From: Heterodera schachtii
Lineage: Eukaryota > Nematoda > Chromadorea > Rhabditida > Heteroderidae
Direction of reading: 5' to 3'
NCBI GenBank assembly: GCA_023374025.1
Contig: SIJG01000001.1
Coordinates: 1,859,787-1,923,786, forward strand
DNA: 64,000 bases
In this document: positions 7,661 through 19,216 of the stretch, in pieces
Position numbering within the stretch: the stretch's first letter is position 1
How the letters are laid out: each line of letters starts with the position of its first letter
The notes under the pieces: model-generated
What the model saw: the letters and a program-made list of their open reading frames with translations, nothing else
Database searches by the model: none
What the model was told of the DNA's origin: nothing
Made by a program: the position numbers and the translations under genes

Positions 7661-9590
7661 TAGATAATTTGGACAAAATGTTTTTTGAATCCTCTTCAAT
7701 CAAAAAATGGGAATTTTTTTGGAAAATTTCAATCAAATTTGCTAAAATTGCAACAAAAATATTTTTGTTATAATTTTGAGTTATTTTTGTTAGGGTCACT
7801 TCAAATTTCACTGATATTTTCATTCGGTTTCCATTGAAAATTGGAAAAGAACAAAAGCCTTTAAAAAGGACGGTATCAAAATTATATGATTTATTTAATG
7901 ATTTTTGAATTAAAATTTTGAATTGAAATCCGGCTGTGTTGTGTCCCTCTTTATTGCCAATGTTTTCCGCGTGTCCTTTGTTTTGTGTCATTTTGTGTAT
8001 TTAAGCAATGCTTTGCCACTGCCCCTGCCATTCGTGCGTTTGTTATTTGTTGTAATGATCCCTTTCTCTTTACTCTCCCTTCAATTGTTCGTCATTATCG
8101 TTGCTTCTGTGCTCACACTCGTCACCCAATGCTGTGCTTGTTGTAAGAAAAAGGTGAATACCTAAATGATTCATTCATTATTTAGCAAATGAATTAATTA
8201 ATTTAATTTGTTTTTCTATTGACAGAAAAAGCCACTGACAACAAACTTCGTTGATCGTAAGTGCTGTTTACTCAAGTGTTTTGTGTTTCCGAACAGCTCC
8301 AAAACCTTTACATTTTCAGCAGCCGATTCGCGCTATTCGACGCTTGCCGATATAAACAAGGAAATTTTCGTTCAAAAAACCCCATCGCAGCAACAGCGGT
8401 CACAAGCTGTAACCCATGGACCTTATTGTATGTCGGAGTGTTTTGTTTGCTTTTTTGAAATGGCAATAATTGCGTCTTTTGGTTTCAGCGAGTGCGACGC
8501 CCGTAAAGCCGGCACTTTCGGACGAGTACAAATTCTTGCCGACATTGCGCGAGGACCCGCCCGCTTTTCAGCTCAAGCCGCACCACCAACTTCTGTATTG
8601 GCCTCACCGACCATCTCGGCAAAACCGACCGCTCCAGCAAAAGCGACAATCTCAGCAAAACCGACCACCTCAACTAAACGGCCCACTTCAGCAGCACCGA
8701 CAACATCGGCAAAAATGATCACTTCAACAAAACCGACCACTTCAGCACCATCGGACTCACCGAGTGCCTCAGGAAAATCGTCCACTTTAGCAGCACCGAA
8801 GGACATGGCTTCGTCGATGAGTGCGCCAATCATTGCAGAGGCAACGGGTAGAGTTTTTTTTTTTGAAAAATGTTGCCATGTTTCAGTTCTAAAACTCCTA
8901 TTTTCCTGAAATTTTATGATTGGCTTTCCAAAGTGGAATCTGCGGAGAATTTAACGATTTTTTTTCATTTTCATTCAAAATTTAGTGATTTCAATTTGCG
9001 CTGTGTTGTGCCATACAATTGCTTTTACAGAATGGCATTCATTTAAGTTTTCCTTTTCAGCAGCCGACTCGGGATACTCACAAATGGATCAATTTGGTCA
9101 GGATATGTCCATTCGAGTGCTAACGCCGGAGGAGGCGAAGAACAGAAGTGAGAGAGTGCGGAAGGAAAAGCATTGCATTGACTCTGATCACTAATTTCAG
9201 CGCCAGAGACGGGCCAATCCATCTTGATTTTTGTGCCGGTCAGCAGCAGTAAGAAGGGGGACAAGCGCCGCTGAGATCGTCGACGGTCAGTCAAACAAAC
9301 GAATAAATGTGTTTTTTTCAATGTTTATCTGTTCTTTTTTCAGCACTCGATCGGATGGATTATTTGTGTGATTCTGTTGGCCAATTGGACCGTTAATTTA
9401 CCCTTTGAAAGCGTTCGCTGTGTTCAGATGAAATGTGACCTTTCGATAACCTCTGTTTGTCATGTGATTGCTGTCTTATTATTCCCACTATTTCTGTCCC
9501 CTTAATTATGTTCTTGTCATTGTCATTTGATTGTATGTATTATTTACATGAAATGTCGTTGCATTTAAATATGTACAATATTGAAAATGC
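7661..9590. repeat. Direct duplication carrying the membrane-protein gene (copy C)
   Basis: Copy C is homologous to copy B (4228-5575) over its first part and to copy A (62-600) over its last part. It is the only complete example of the gene in the window and bridges the two partial ones. Polyadenylation-like AT-rich sequence follows the stop. Confidence 0.8.
8055..9274 (+). CDS. Single-pass membrane / Pro-Thr-rich protein, copy C (complete)
   Basis: Exons: 8055-8153, 8226-8256, 8320-8847, 9061-9147 and 9201-9274, giving 272 residues in one frame. The N-terminus is a membrane anchor (residues 1-26) followed by CCACCKKK. Then come ADSRYSTLADINKEI, a Pro/Thr/Ser/Ala/Lys repeat of TSAKPTT units, and the C-terminus ADSGYSQMDQFGQDM to KKGDKRR. 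The two ADS-x-YS segments begin exons with the same CAGCCGA acceptor context, suggesting an exon duplication. Bases 8428-8488 look like a 61-base GT-AG intron (GTATGT...TTTCAG). Removing them switches the repeat to another frame (TPVKPALSDEYKFLPTLRED) that stops at 8718, giving 155 residues. I cannot tell which form is real. No known domain; likely surface or secretory-pathway protein. Confidence 0.55.
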
Positions 9591-9612
9591 TTTTGTTTTT
9601 GTTTAGTTTAAC

Positions 9613-10955
9613 GCATGTTTTGGAGATCTCTGTTCAGATTTTTTTATTTTCTATGTATTTACCCTTGTCTAAACTTCGAAAAGTTTAATATTAGAACAAA
9701 ACACGAAAATTATTCTCGAAAAAACGATTTTTTTTATTCGGCGCCCCTTTCCCAAAAAAACTAACATTTTGTCTTTTGTGCCAATTTTTTAAAGGTAAAA
9801 ATTTTGGATTTTAAAAGAATTTCGCTGAAGAAATTTCAAATTTGTTCAAATTTTAAAATTTTTCCTCTTCCCCTTCGCTGACACCTCTCCCGCCCACCTC
9901 GTTCACTCTAAAAAAAAAAGAATTGGGTCCCCCCGTCCCCCCATTTACATATTTTTCTTCGGGTCATCAACGGGCACCTTAACTGTAAAAGTGCCAAGAT
10001 ATCATTAAAAAGAGGAATTTCTGGTCATTTAAAGATTATACGAATTCCTTATAAAATTCAATTGCGCATTTGTCAGCAACTGAAATGTCAGCGGCGGGTG
10101 CTCATCCCCACAAAAGTGTTGATGAGAAGGCACTCGAACTGTTCACTGACTTAAACAAGCGTTGTGCCGAATTGCAAAGAATTTTTGGTCTGTCTGTAGA
10201 CTTTAAAATTAATAATGAAGACTAATTGCATCATTTTTAAAATAGCCGTGGAAAAGTGTCAGCCAATGCCGGTGCCATCAAAGGCGGCTGCTGACGAATG
10301 CCGCCCACCTGGCCCAGAGAACATCCCACTCCCGACCCAATTCCGCAGTTTTGTGGTAAAAAAAAAACTGATTCACCCGATTCTTTTTTACTACTGACAT
10401 TCTAATCCAATCCGTACTAATATTTCCAACTCCAGCAAATAATCAAAAAAATCATAAATTAAAGCAATTTACTGATTGAAAAAAGCTTTGTAATTCTGTT
10501 CCAAATTTTAATTAATTTTTTTTTTTTGCCCAATCATTTCCAAGTTATTCCTTTTCAATTATACCGACCTTCCTCAAATACGGATAGAAAACTAGAAGAG
10601 ATACGGGCCCGGTCGGGATTTTCGGGTTCCTGTCCCGAGTGCTGATCCCGAAAAATTGAAGTCGGGATCTCGCTCCTCGACATTTTCTCGAGATATTATC
10701 ATTTTCTTAAGACTTTAATTATAATTGGCGAAATTTATTTTTAATTTAGCTGAAATTTTATAAAATTATTTTAGGCTATTTAAAGAGAATAAATATTGGA
10801 TTACTCTCTGTTGGTTAGCCATTTTTTGACATTTGGATTTTTCAATTCTACAGTAAGAAATCCCTGGCCGGAGTCTTATTTTAGTTTCAAAGCCACACAT
10901 CCCAAAATCAGCAAATGATTTCATTTCTAAATCTGAACCTGCCCTTACATATCCC
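9613..10955. repeat. Tandem-duplication block holding the 78-residue gene (copy C)
   Basis: Homologous to 868-2245, with the same GC-rich patch (10608-10680). Homology ends at CTGCCCTTACATATC, after which a relic of homeobox intron 1 is found at 10988. Confidence 0.8.
10085..10462 (+). CDS. Small hypothetical protein, copy C (79 aa, three exons)
   Basis: Exons 10085-10187, 10246-10355 and 10436-10462 with intact GT-AG introns in the same phases as the 1373 copy. The protein is identical until the last codons, where a two-base difference shifts the stop and adds one residue. The N-terminal part is helical and the rest Pro-rich. No signal peptide. Family unknown. Retention of two open copies suggests selection or very recent duplication. 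Confidence 0.5.
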
Positions 10956-10987
10956 TGTTTTTAAGCCGAATGACGGAATTAGTGCGC

Positions 10988-11060
10988 CCAACAATGGTTT
11001 AGTCTGATGATGTTCATCTTTTACCTGTGCTGCTGATGTTATTAATATTGTTACTAATTA
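10988..11060 (+). pseudogene. Relic of homeobox intron 1
   Basis: CAATGGTTTAGTCTGATGATG and the following 50 bases match 3155-3222, which lies just before homeobox exon 2. A short insertion (TG) is present and homology ends before the exon 2 acceptor. This places a third homeobox copy after copy C of the 78-residue gene and supports the inferred ancestral order. Confidence 0.6.
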
Positions 11061-12182
11061 CCATTCACCGTGTGAAATTTTTATTTTTAAACAAATTTTA
11101 TATATATTTTTGTGTTCATATTTATTTCTTATTTTACCCCAATATTCAATTGAATTGAATGTTTTTCTTTGTGCACTTTCTTTTATTGTAATTCCTTTTC
11201 GCCCTTTTCTCATTTCATTAATATTTCATTCAAAAAAGGATTTGTCAACAGCAGCAGAGGAAGAAGAGCCCCTTTATCTGCTTCTGCTGATCTCTCTCAC
11301 TTTTTGTTATTGTTTTGCTCTTTCTTTCCCACTTTTTTTCGTCCGTCCTTTGTGCCCAATGTTTTCGTTTCGTTTTTTCTGTCATTGCCCCCCCCCGCCC
11401 CTCCCAAATCCAACATTTTTTCATTTGCAAAACGATTTGAGCATTTTGGTAAACACTCGAAAAACACTTTTTTTAAATGATTTACCTAAGTTTCTCATTT
11501 GCGTCATCGCCATCCCTTCCTAATGTTCCTTTTTTATCGTAAAAGGATTAAAATTAGTCAGAAATTGCATTGTTCATGCACAATTCCTTAACAAGGAAAC
11601 GTGAATTCTCGACTTATGCTGCAATCGATAGCCTACCGAATTAACATGGAAAAATACGAATGCTGACGATTTTGTAAAAAAAAAAAAAAAACCCGGACGA
11701 ATATTTTTCACTTAAAAAATTATATATGTTATTTTTTTACTTTAATGGGCTTAGGCTTAACTTCCTCCTTCTTTTCCTTGAGCATTTTCACAAATACGTA
11801 CATATATTGTTGACCAACATTAACTCCCCCCCCCCCCCCATTTCAAACGGAGAAAACGTCAACATTTATTTATGAGAGCGAAGGGACACATAAATAAACA
11901 TTTTCATTTTCCACCGGAGGAATGAATAATTAAAATGCCAATTTAGATTCATTTTGCTTTTTGTTTCTTCCTACATATATTATTCCATGTAATGTGTTTC
12001 TCTACTAAAAAAACAATGACAAGTTTTTTCGCTAAAACGAAAGCAATGTTTGCCAATGCTTTCGATTGTTTTCCTGCGTCCGAAATTGGCGCGTTTGAGG
12101 CGGAGCATTGCTGTGCATGCGGCACAACGCATCTTTGGGCCGACAAATTTTGGAAGGTCAATCATTTTTTTTCTTGGAAAAG
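11061..12182. other. Intergenic, pyrimidine-rich; no gene seen
   Basis: CT-rich and T-rich sequence with a C8 run near 11390 and a C14 run near 11826. Long open frames here are low-complexity Phe/Leu/Ser/Pro strings with no splice logic, so I do not call them. Confidence 0.5.
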
Positions 12183-12613
12183 GTGTAGATCATTGGTCCC
12201 GAAAATTTTTTTTTTTTAAATTATGAAAATACTTCTCTAGAGCTATTTTAAGGCGCTGAGCGAATCCGACCTTCTTTTTGTCCAATTCCGAACCCCGAAC
12301 CCGGATTCGAACATTTTTCAAAAATTCAAAAAAAATTATGCAAATATTGCGTGAGAATTGCTGCAAATAAACATGTAAACAAGTGGGGTGATCAGAGATG
12401 AATTTCTTTATTTGTTCATTATATTACATTGTCAATTCTCACGCAATATATGCATAGAAAATTTTTTTGAAAAATGTTCGAATCCGGGTTCGGGGTTCGG
12501 AATTGGACAAAAAGAAGGTCAGATTCGTGCTAAGCGCCTTAAAATAGCTCTAGAGAAGTAATTTCATAATTTTCAAAAAAAAAAAAAAAATTTTTCGGAC
12601 CAATGATCTACAC
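12183..12613. mobile_element. MITE-like element with long inverted termini
   Basis: GTGTAGATCATTGGTCC at the left and its inverse GGACCAATGATCTACAC at the right bound about 430 bases. The arms run roughly 170-200 bases each. They include TCTAGAGCTATTTTAAGGCG, CTTCTTTTTGTCCAATTCC and a GAACCCCGAACCCGGATTCG string, all present in inverse order on the right. The loop is AT-rich and codes for nothing. A clear target-site duplication is not visible. The arms would fold into a long hairpin. Confidence 0.75.
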
Positions 12614-13413
12614 GTTTGCCTTTTTTCTTTTTAAGACTCAAATCAAATTTAATTGATGCCTGATTAAAGGTTGCATGTTCCGTGGACTCTGAAAAGTTGG
12701 CATTTCACGGACAGGCGACGACAGCCATCGGCGCCGCCTATTGGCACCCGATGTTCTTTACGGAAACTCGTGGGTTTTTGAATTTTAAAGAAATTTTTAT
12801 TACTCAATCGCATCTAAATGCATTTCTTGGGATATGGTAGGGGCGGAGTTTGTCACTCACAGAGCAGCATTTCAGAAGGGTTGGGGTCAGCGTCGGTTAG
12901 CCATCGGTCGGTGGGTCCGAGTTTAGCTCTTTTTAGTTTAATTTTTTGCCTTTGCCCTACAGTTTAAACCCCGCCTACATCCAGGAAAGAAAGTCATAAA
13001 AAAAGAAAGCTTAGCAGTATAAAAGTTGCCGCCGGGTTGGAACGCTTTTCCTTAAAATTGGCTGAGCCTAATTGCCCCCTCCCTACCTTTTCAAATCAGT
13101 TGCAATTAAAACAAAATAGCGAATTCCAAATTTCCCTAGGAGGGGTTTTTCGTTAATTTAGTGGGGGTTTTGAGGCCTTGGGTGAAGGGCTCCCGGACAA
13201 TCCGACAGTAAAATACACAAATGATAAGAAAATGTCGTCGCCGAAGTGAACCGATTGTGCCGTATCTAGAAAAAAGAAAAATATGCAATAAAAAAGTGAG
13301 AATGCAGTCTAAAACATTATTTCGTTGCAATTAGCTTGGGTTTAGCATTTTGTAGGCAAAGGCTGCACATTTGTTGAATATAAGCGCTTTTTCTTGCCAT
13401 TGCTTGTACACGA

Positions 13414-13849
13414 ATGCCTCCCAAGTGGATTATGGCACAATTGGTCACCTTCGGTGACGGCATTTTCTGTCCACTGTCCGATTGTCCAGTCACGGGGTGA
13501 AGCGTTCAAATAAATGTCATTCCCACCACATGTTAATCGTTTTGTGTTTGTTTCAGGTCATTCACGCAGTGCGGTCCAAGCACATTTAAAATGTGCCTCT
13601 TGCGGGAAGGAAGTAAACAAAGTTTACGAGGGGACGGACGACGCCAGCGGGGGGACGCGCAGCGCTTTTGGCCATTACACCGACACGGAAAAGCGGACGG
13701 AGCTCAGCGGATTGAGCGGCGTCGCTTATGCGGACATTGAGCGGGCATTTGCCGTCGGCGGCATGCGGTCGGGGCACAGGCGGAATGCCGACGATTTGGT
13801 CCGCTGTCTCCGTGATTATGCCAAGGAGAAGGAAGAGGCGGCACTTTGA
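13414..13849 (+). CDS. Small protein of a C-x2-C / GHY / DIE family, divergent member
   Basis: Exon 1 from ATG 13414 encodes MPPKWIMAQLVTFGDGIFCP and LSDCPVTG. Exon 2 (13557-13849, after TTTCAG) encodes HSRSAVQAHLKCASCGKEVN, then AFGHYTDTEK, GVAYADIERAFAV, HRRNADDLVRCLRDYAKE and TGA. It aligns with the gene at 54511-56079 at K-C-x2-C, G-H-Y, Y-x-DIER-x-F and R-N-x. There the third motif is RNC-x3-A, typical of NlpC/P60- or LRAT-like folds with a catalytic His and Cys. Here the Cys is Ala, so this copy would be inactive if that reading is right. The canonical donor (CACGGG|GTGAAG) puts exon 2 one base out of this frame, so the splice is off by one or the gene is damaged. Confidence 0.45.
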
Positions 13850-14844
13850 CAGCGGAAAGATCCCAATCAATTGACCACAACGAACAATTTTCCCGAATAT
13901 TACACATTACGATGGTGCTAGTTTTACAAAATTTTTAAGCAATTAAATTTCAAATTAGGTCTTTTAAATTTAAATACCTCCGTTATACTGCAACTTGCGC
14001 CATTGTGAACGCATTTAATCATTTTGGTCGCATCATTTTCACTTTTTTTTTGTTATAATGTTCAGGGAATCTCTAATTCTATGAATTATCATCTTTCTCA
14101 CTTTTTTGTTGTGGCAATTTGTAATAATTTTCGACTGACAAAAAAAGCATTTGGAAATGGCTCTTTTAATATGCTTTAGGTATTATTATCAGCTATAAAT
14201 CACTTTCTGAGAGTTTTCTGGGTCGCTGATCTCGAATTTGACATTAGATTTCAATATGACATACAATAAATATCCCGTAAACAATAAATATCCCGTATAA
14301 TTGATTAAAATTGAAATTTTAAGTGATTTTTCAGTGAAAAAAAGCATAAATTTAAATTAAAAATCCACCATTCTTCAGGATTGCCTTGTTTAGGGCAAAT
14401 CTGTTTTATCTTGCGCGAACTGAAAAAACAATGATTAATGCGGCAGTAGGAGCTGCAATTTTTCTTGTTTCGCCGTCGATCATTCATTTGTCAATATTTT
14501 AATTTTAATAGAATTAATTTGAGCTTTTCCTATTTATTAAGCATTCAGTTTTTTAAATATATTTTCGATTCTTGGATTTCTCTACACTCATTGTAAATGA
14601 AGACTTTCAATGTATAATTATTATTCATAGGTATTATCTATTAGCCTGCAAAATTTCATGAGTTTTCAAAAATTAGACCTTTACTTTTTTGAACCATAAA
14701 AGAATTTTTTTTTTTTTGAATTGTGCTTAATGGGGAGTAATTAGAAAATCTACCAAATGCTATTATAGTTTGTGTGTGTGCGCCATAACACCGTTTAATC
14801 TTGCTTGTCAAATGTCAAGCAATTAATTTTAATTGATTTTAAAT

Positions 14845-15523
14845 CAGGGTTCGGATCGAAAATTTTTCAAAATAAGAACATCAAGGCCAAAAAATAAGAT
14901 TTTAGGGTCAAAAATAAGAACATTTCGCAAAATTGCTTCAAATCAGTTCTTTTACCAATTTATTCGATCAAAAATGTATCAATATTATATTTTTCACCTC
15001 CCATGATCATTTTGAACAATTTTGGTGAGGAACGGAGGGTCACGGCGGTGCCGATAGGCGCCGCCGGAAAATTTTTGTAATTTCGTTCTGATTTGTTAAC
15101 AGACCTTCATCAAAAAAGGACAATTTTTTCAATTAAATAAAAAGTCAAGCGACGACTTTTTTGCTTAAAAACGCTTTTTTTTGCGGCGCGTTTTTTCAAA
15201 AAATTTTGGAAGATTGACAGGGGGTCCGGCGGTGCCGATAGGCGCCGCCGGGAAAATTTTTTGCGATTTTTAATCGATTTGTTAACAGATTTTTTGTCAA
15301 AAAATAAGCAAATTTTGACATAAATCTTATATTTTCTTGATAAAATAGTGACATTATGCCATAAAATTTCAAGCTTTTTGAATAATTTTAAGAAATAAGA
15401 ACAAAATAAGAACAATAGCCCAAAATCAGAACATTTCTTAGAAATAAGAACATTTTCATTTTCTAAGATTTGGACCCTCCAAATCAGAACATTTCTTAGA
15501 AATAAGAACAGATCCGAACCCTG
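14845..15523. mobile_element. hAT-like non-autonomous element, 679 bp, with GC hairpin cores
   Basis: Terminal inverted repeat CAGGGTTCGGATC...GATCCGAACCCTG, flanked by a perfect 8-bp direct duplication TTTTAAAT (14837-14844 and 15524-15531). The CAGGG terminus and 8-bp duplication are hAT-superfamily signatures. The interior is AT-rich with 'AAATAAGAACA' repeats and two hairpin cores (near 15038 and 15226) of the form CGGCGGTGCCGATAGGCGCC. No transposase frame is present. Confidence 0.85.
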
Positions 15524-16354
15524 TTTTAAATCCCCTTTCTCTTTTCCTTCCCCCTGGCCATTTTTGGTGAATTACCATTCGTTCATTAGTAAAGCTAATT
15601 AATAAGTGCAGTACAAAAACAATGGTGGGACAAAAATGCCACAATTTTAAAAATGCCAAACAAAAACAACGGAACAGGTGCAGTGCCAAAACATAACATT
15701 AAACAAACAACAACAAAATTAACAACACAACATAACACCCTTTTTTGGTTTCACCTGTGGCCCACGCATTGGCAAAAAAAACATCCCATTCACAGAATGC
15801 CGAAAACAAAATCAAAAACAATCATTTAAAAATAAACCCTTTGGCCAAATTTGGCACCGAAAAAACGAAACGACAAAGGCACACCAACAAAGGTTGAAGG
15901 GGAAGGAAGCATTTCGTTACAAATTTATTGGCATTTTATTATTACATAGGAAAAAGAAATGGAGTTGAAAAGGGGGGGGGGCGGATGGCATGGCCAATTT
16001 GGGACAATTATGAATTGTTAATTAGAATGGTTATTATGTTTACAAATTTAACAATAAAATGTTAGAGGTTCATTGTTAAAATTGATGATCAAATTAAGGG
16101 AGAGGAAGAAGAGGAATGATATAATTAGATGGATACTCTTCACTACAATTAAGGACTCATTGTCAGATATGTTTTTTGACGATTTGATGAGTGATTAACA
16201 CACTAAAAATGCTAATGTAAAATATTTTAATAGTTTTCAATTAAAAATCATTTACCATAATTATGGAATTGTGAGAAGAATCAGACATTTTGGAAAATTA
16301 AGATTAAAATAAAATTTTACAAACGATATCTAACGGGCGGGAATTGGTTATGAT

Positions 16355-16848
16355 CAGAGAACGGATTTTTAGGTTTTCACCTATTTTTTTTTGCAGTTCG
16401 ATTTAGAGCGACTTTTTAGCAACTATTTTTAACTATTTTCGCTTATGAAATTTTTTAACAACTATTTTGGCTTGTGAAATTTAAAAAAACTATTTTTTCA
16501 ACTATTTCTGCTTTTCAACAAAAAATTATTATAAAAAAGCAATAAAAAACAAAAATGCACCCCTAAGAATCGACTTTTCAAAAAGCAAAAATCCTGGCCA
16601 TGATTTGGCGGACAATGAAAAATTTTACGCCTGAAAATCTTAAAATATGTTTAATTTACAATTATTCAACCGAAATAGATAAAGAATAAGTCAATTTTTG
16701 GAAAATTCACACATTTATTGACATTTGGCAACTTTTTTTAGCAACTATTTTGGCCTTTTTTGAGTTTTTAGCAACTATTTTGGCAGTTTTTTAGCAACTA
16801 TTTAGGTAACTATTTCGCGATTTTTAGCACCTAAAAATCCGTTCCCTG
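16355..16848. mobile_element. hAT-like non-autonomous element, 494 bp
   Basis: Left end CAGAGAACGGATTTTTAGG and right end CCTAAAAATCCGTTCCCTG are inverted repeats, bounded by a perfect 8-bp duplication GTTATGAT (16347-16354 and 16849-16856). The interior has many copies of TTTAGCAACTATTTT. A decayed relative lies at about 60,790-60,977. No coding capacity. Confidence 0.9.
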
Positions 16849-17161
16849 GTTATGATAATTAAAAAAGAGGAGGATAACCGGAACTTTAATAGAAAATTTA
16901 GTTGAAATATTTTATTCAAACAAACTTAAAAAGGGTTAATTCCTCCTTAAAGTGTAATGTGTGGCGTGCTGTTTAACAACAGATAATTAATTAATTCATG
17001 ATGTCCAACAAATGGATGAAATTGACGGATTGCCATTTTAATGACTCATTATAATCATTAAGCTTTTCTGCCGTGCAACAAAAATCGTCATCGGTTGTAA
17101 TGGGGTTCAGTTTGATCGAACAATTATAGAAGAAAATTGACTGGGCCATTCAGCGCTCTGA

Positions 17162-19216
17162 TCAGCCGAAAATGATCGGACCTTTGCCTCGGAACAATTG
17201 GGTCCAGCGCAGCACGCACAAGCAGTCCATCGGCACCAACACGTCGTCCGCAAATTCGAACTCGGACGTGCCAAGGCGGAGCAGCTGCCGCTCAATGCTT
17301 TTGGGCGGTTGGACCAATGCTTTTGTCCAGCCTAATGAAGTAGGAAGTTAATTAAAAACAAAAAGAGAGATAAAAGGAAATTACGGTAAACGGTGGCACA
17401 GTTTGAGCCGACCGCGCACTGTTCCTTCTCGGCACTGGCACTGCCCGTCGTCTGCTGCTCACAGTAAGCCACTTTGAAGCGCTGTTGCGGAAGCAAAAGG
17501 ACAGGTTGGCCGCTGGTTTTGCCTAAAACAACGAATTACTCACATTGAAAAAAATAATGAGTCCCCCCGACAAATGTTTGTTTAGGGCAATTGTAAAGGG
17601 CATGAAAGGGAACAAATGGCACGGCTAATTAGGGAAACTGTCCCAGTACAGTTGCCAATGCATGGCTAATTGACTTTGACCTAGCGAAGGTGGTGAACAC
17701 AAATGAAAAGGAACCCGCGGGGTAAAGAGCCGCATTAAGCCGAATGGAAAGGGAACGGCACGCAAATAACATCGTAATTTATGCCGCTTTTAATTATGGG
17801 GATGCGCAAGGGAGGCAAAAGTACAGCAAAACGGATTTCCGGCTAAATTAATGCAGCAACAGCAGTATTAAAATATCATCCGCTTATGAATGGATGGACA
17901 AAAAAGGAAGGCATTTTTAATGGGAAAATAAAGGTCATCTTCTTCATTCTCTGCTCAACAGCAGAAGAGGAAGGGAAAAGTGAGTGATGCGATGTTTTGA
18001 GGAGCAAAAATAACCAATCCGACAGCAACCACTGCTCCCCCCTCCCCCCCCCCCCCGGGGGGATACTTTCTTTGTCCTTTCAGCTTCCAAATTAGGAGCA
18101 CTAATTTGTGTGGTTACACATAATCCATTCATTCCCATAACATCCGTTTTATACATATTGTTATGCCATAAATGGAAGGGTGAGGGAGGGAGGGGGCGGG
18201 GGAATCATGTGAATTTTCAATGGATGGGAAATGATTTTGGCAAAATTAAGAAATGCCAATTGTGAATGACAAAAAGAGATTAAAATAAATTAAATTTCTG
18301 ATTGGATGAAATTTCTGATCAGTGATGATCAGCGAAAAAAGTGTTATGGCTCACTCACTCAATGATTGGACAATTGTCGCCTCCCGATCGCTGCTTTTCG
18401 CACAAACATTTTCTGCTTCGTCCGTTTCCAATTTGCGCAACGATGACGGGGCCAGAAGCAATTCGCCTAAAAAACATTAATATTTACAAAATTTAAAGTG
18501 GTACAAATTTTTGTGATTCTTAAAATTTTTCTTTTGCCAATTTTAAGACTTTAGTGAAATTAAAGAAATGTCAAAAAAAGTAAATAATTAATAAAACCTA
18601 TAAGTTTTTCTAATTTTTAATATATTTTAATTAAATTATCTTATTATATTCCAAAAGAATATGGAGGATTTTAATTGGGTCATTCATTTGCGTCAAATTT
18701 AAATGCCTTTGTTTAATACCAACCGCTAAGCATTGAGATCATTTCTGAGGGAGGTGCAGCAGCTTCATTGTCCTCGTCCAGCAATAACTGCTGAATTTGC
18801 TGCTGCTGATGACTGTGGTGGTGGTGATGGCCCATCACTCTTCCGCTGCTCGTCGGCACGGAGCAGCACAACAACAGAACGGCGATGAACACACATTGGA
18901 ATGTTGAGGATGGACAGAAGAAGAAATGGGAAGCGCAGGAGGGCGAGGAGAAGCAGCTAATAAGTGCCAAATTTGGTCTCGACACCAACACTGGTGCTTC
19001 ATCATCGGCCCGCTCAACAGCAGCTGATGGAGGAGGGCACGGCGGCGCCGCATCGGCACGGCACGCGGACGACGAACCAGCGGACGGTGCTGTTACTTCT
19101 CCAACTTCGTGATGTGTTGCGAATGCCGGAGCGCCGCTGTAGCTTGAAGATGAGGAGGAAGAAGAGGAGGAGGATGAATGCTGTTTGTTGCAGGGGCTAA
19201 TCATTGTTTGAACCAA
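17162..19216 (-). CDS. Spaetzle/neurotrophin-like cystine-knot ligand
   Basis: Four exons on the minus strand: 19216-18724, 18466-18359, 17522-17385 and 17331-17162. All joins are phase 1, giving 302 residues. The N-terminal 90 residues are Ser-rich. A hydrophobic stretch near residues 105-125 (TFQCVFIAVLLLCCSVPTSS) would serve as signal or anchor; it is unusually far from the first Met, so a later start or alternative first exon is possible. His- and Gln-rich tracts follow. The C-terminal domain has six Cys: VCAKSS, VAYCEQQ, EQC, SNCATVYRWTKALV, and FADDVLVPMDCLCVLRW. The spacing, with W/KAL after the fourth Cys and a final C-x-C after a beta strand, resembles Spaetzle, Trunk and neurotrophin knots. 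An IL-17-like fold is the main alternative. Ends at TGA 17162. Confidence 0.55.
17523..18358. other. Large intron of the cystine-knot gene
   Basis: Non-coding sequence between exons 2 and 3, with a C14 run near 18042 followed by GGGGGG. No additional exon is apparent. Confidence 0.5.

Noticed and set aside
11110..11523. 137-codon frame of Phe/Leu/Ser/Pro
   Set aside because: Pyrimidine-rich low complexity, with no conserved motif or splice context.
12470..12500. TGTTCGAATCCGGG resembling a tRNA B box
   Set aside because: It lies in the inverted arm of the MITE at 12183-12613, its inverse occurs in the other arm, and there is no A box or cloverleaf.
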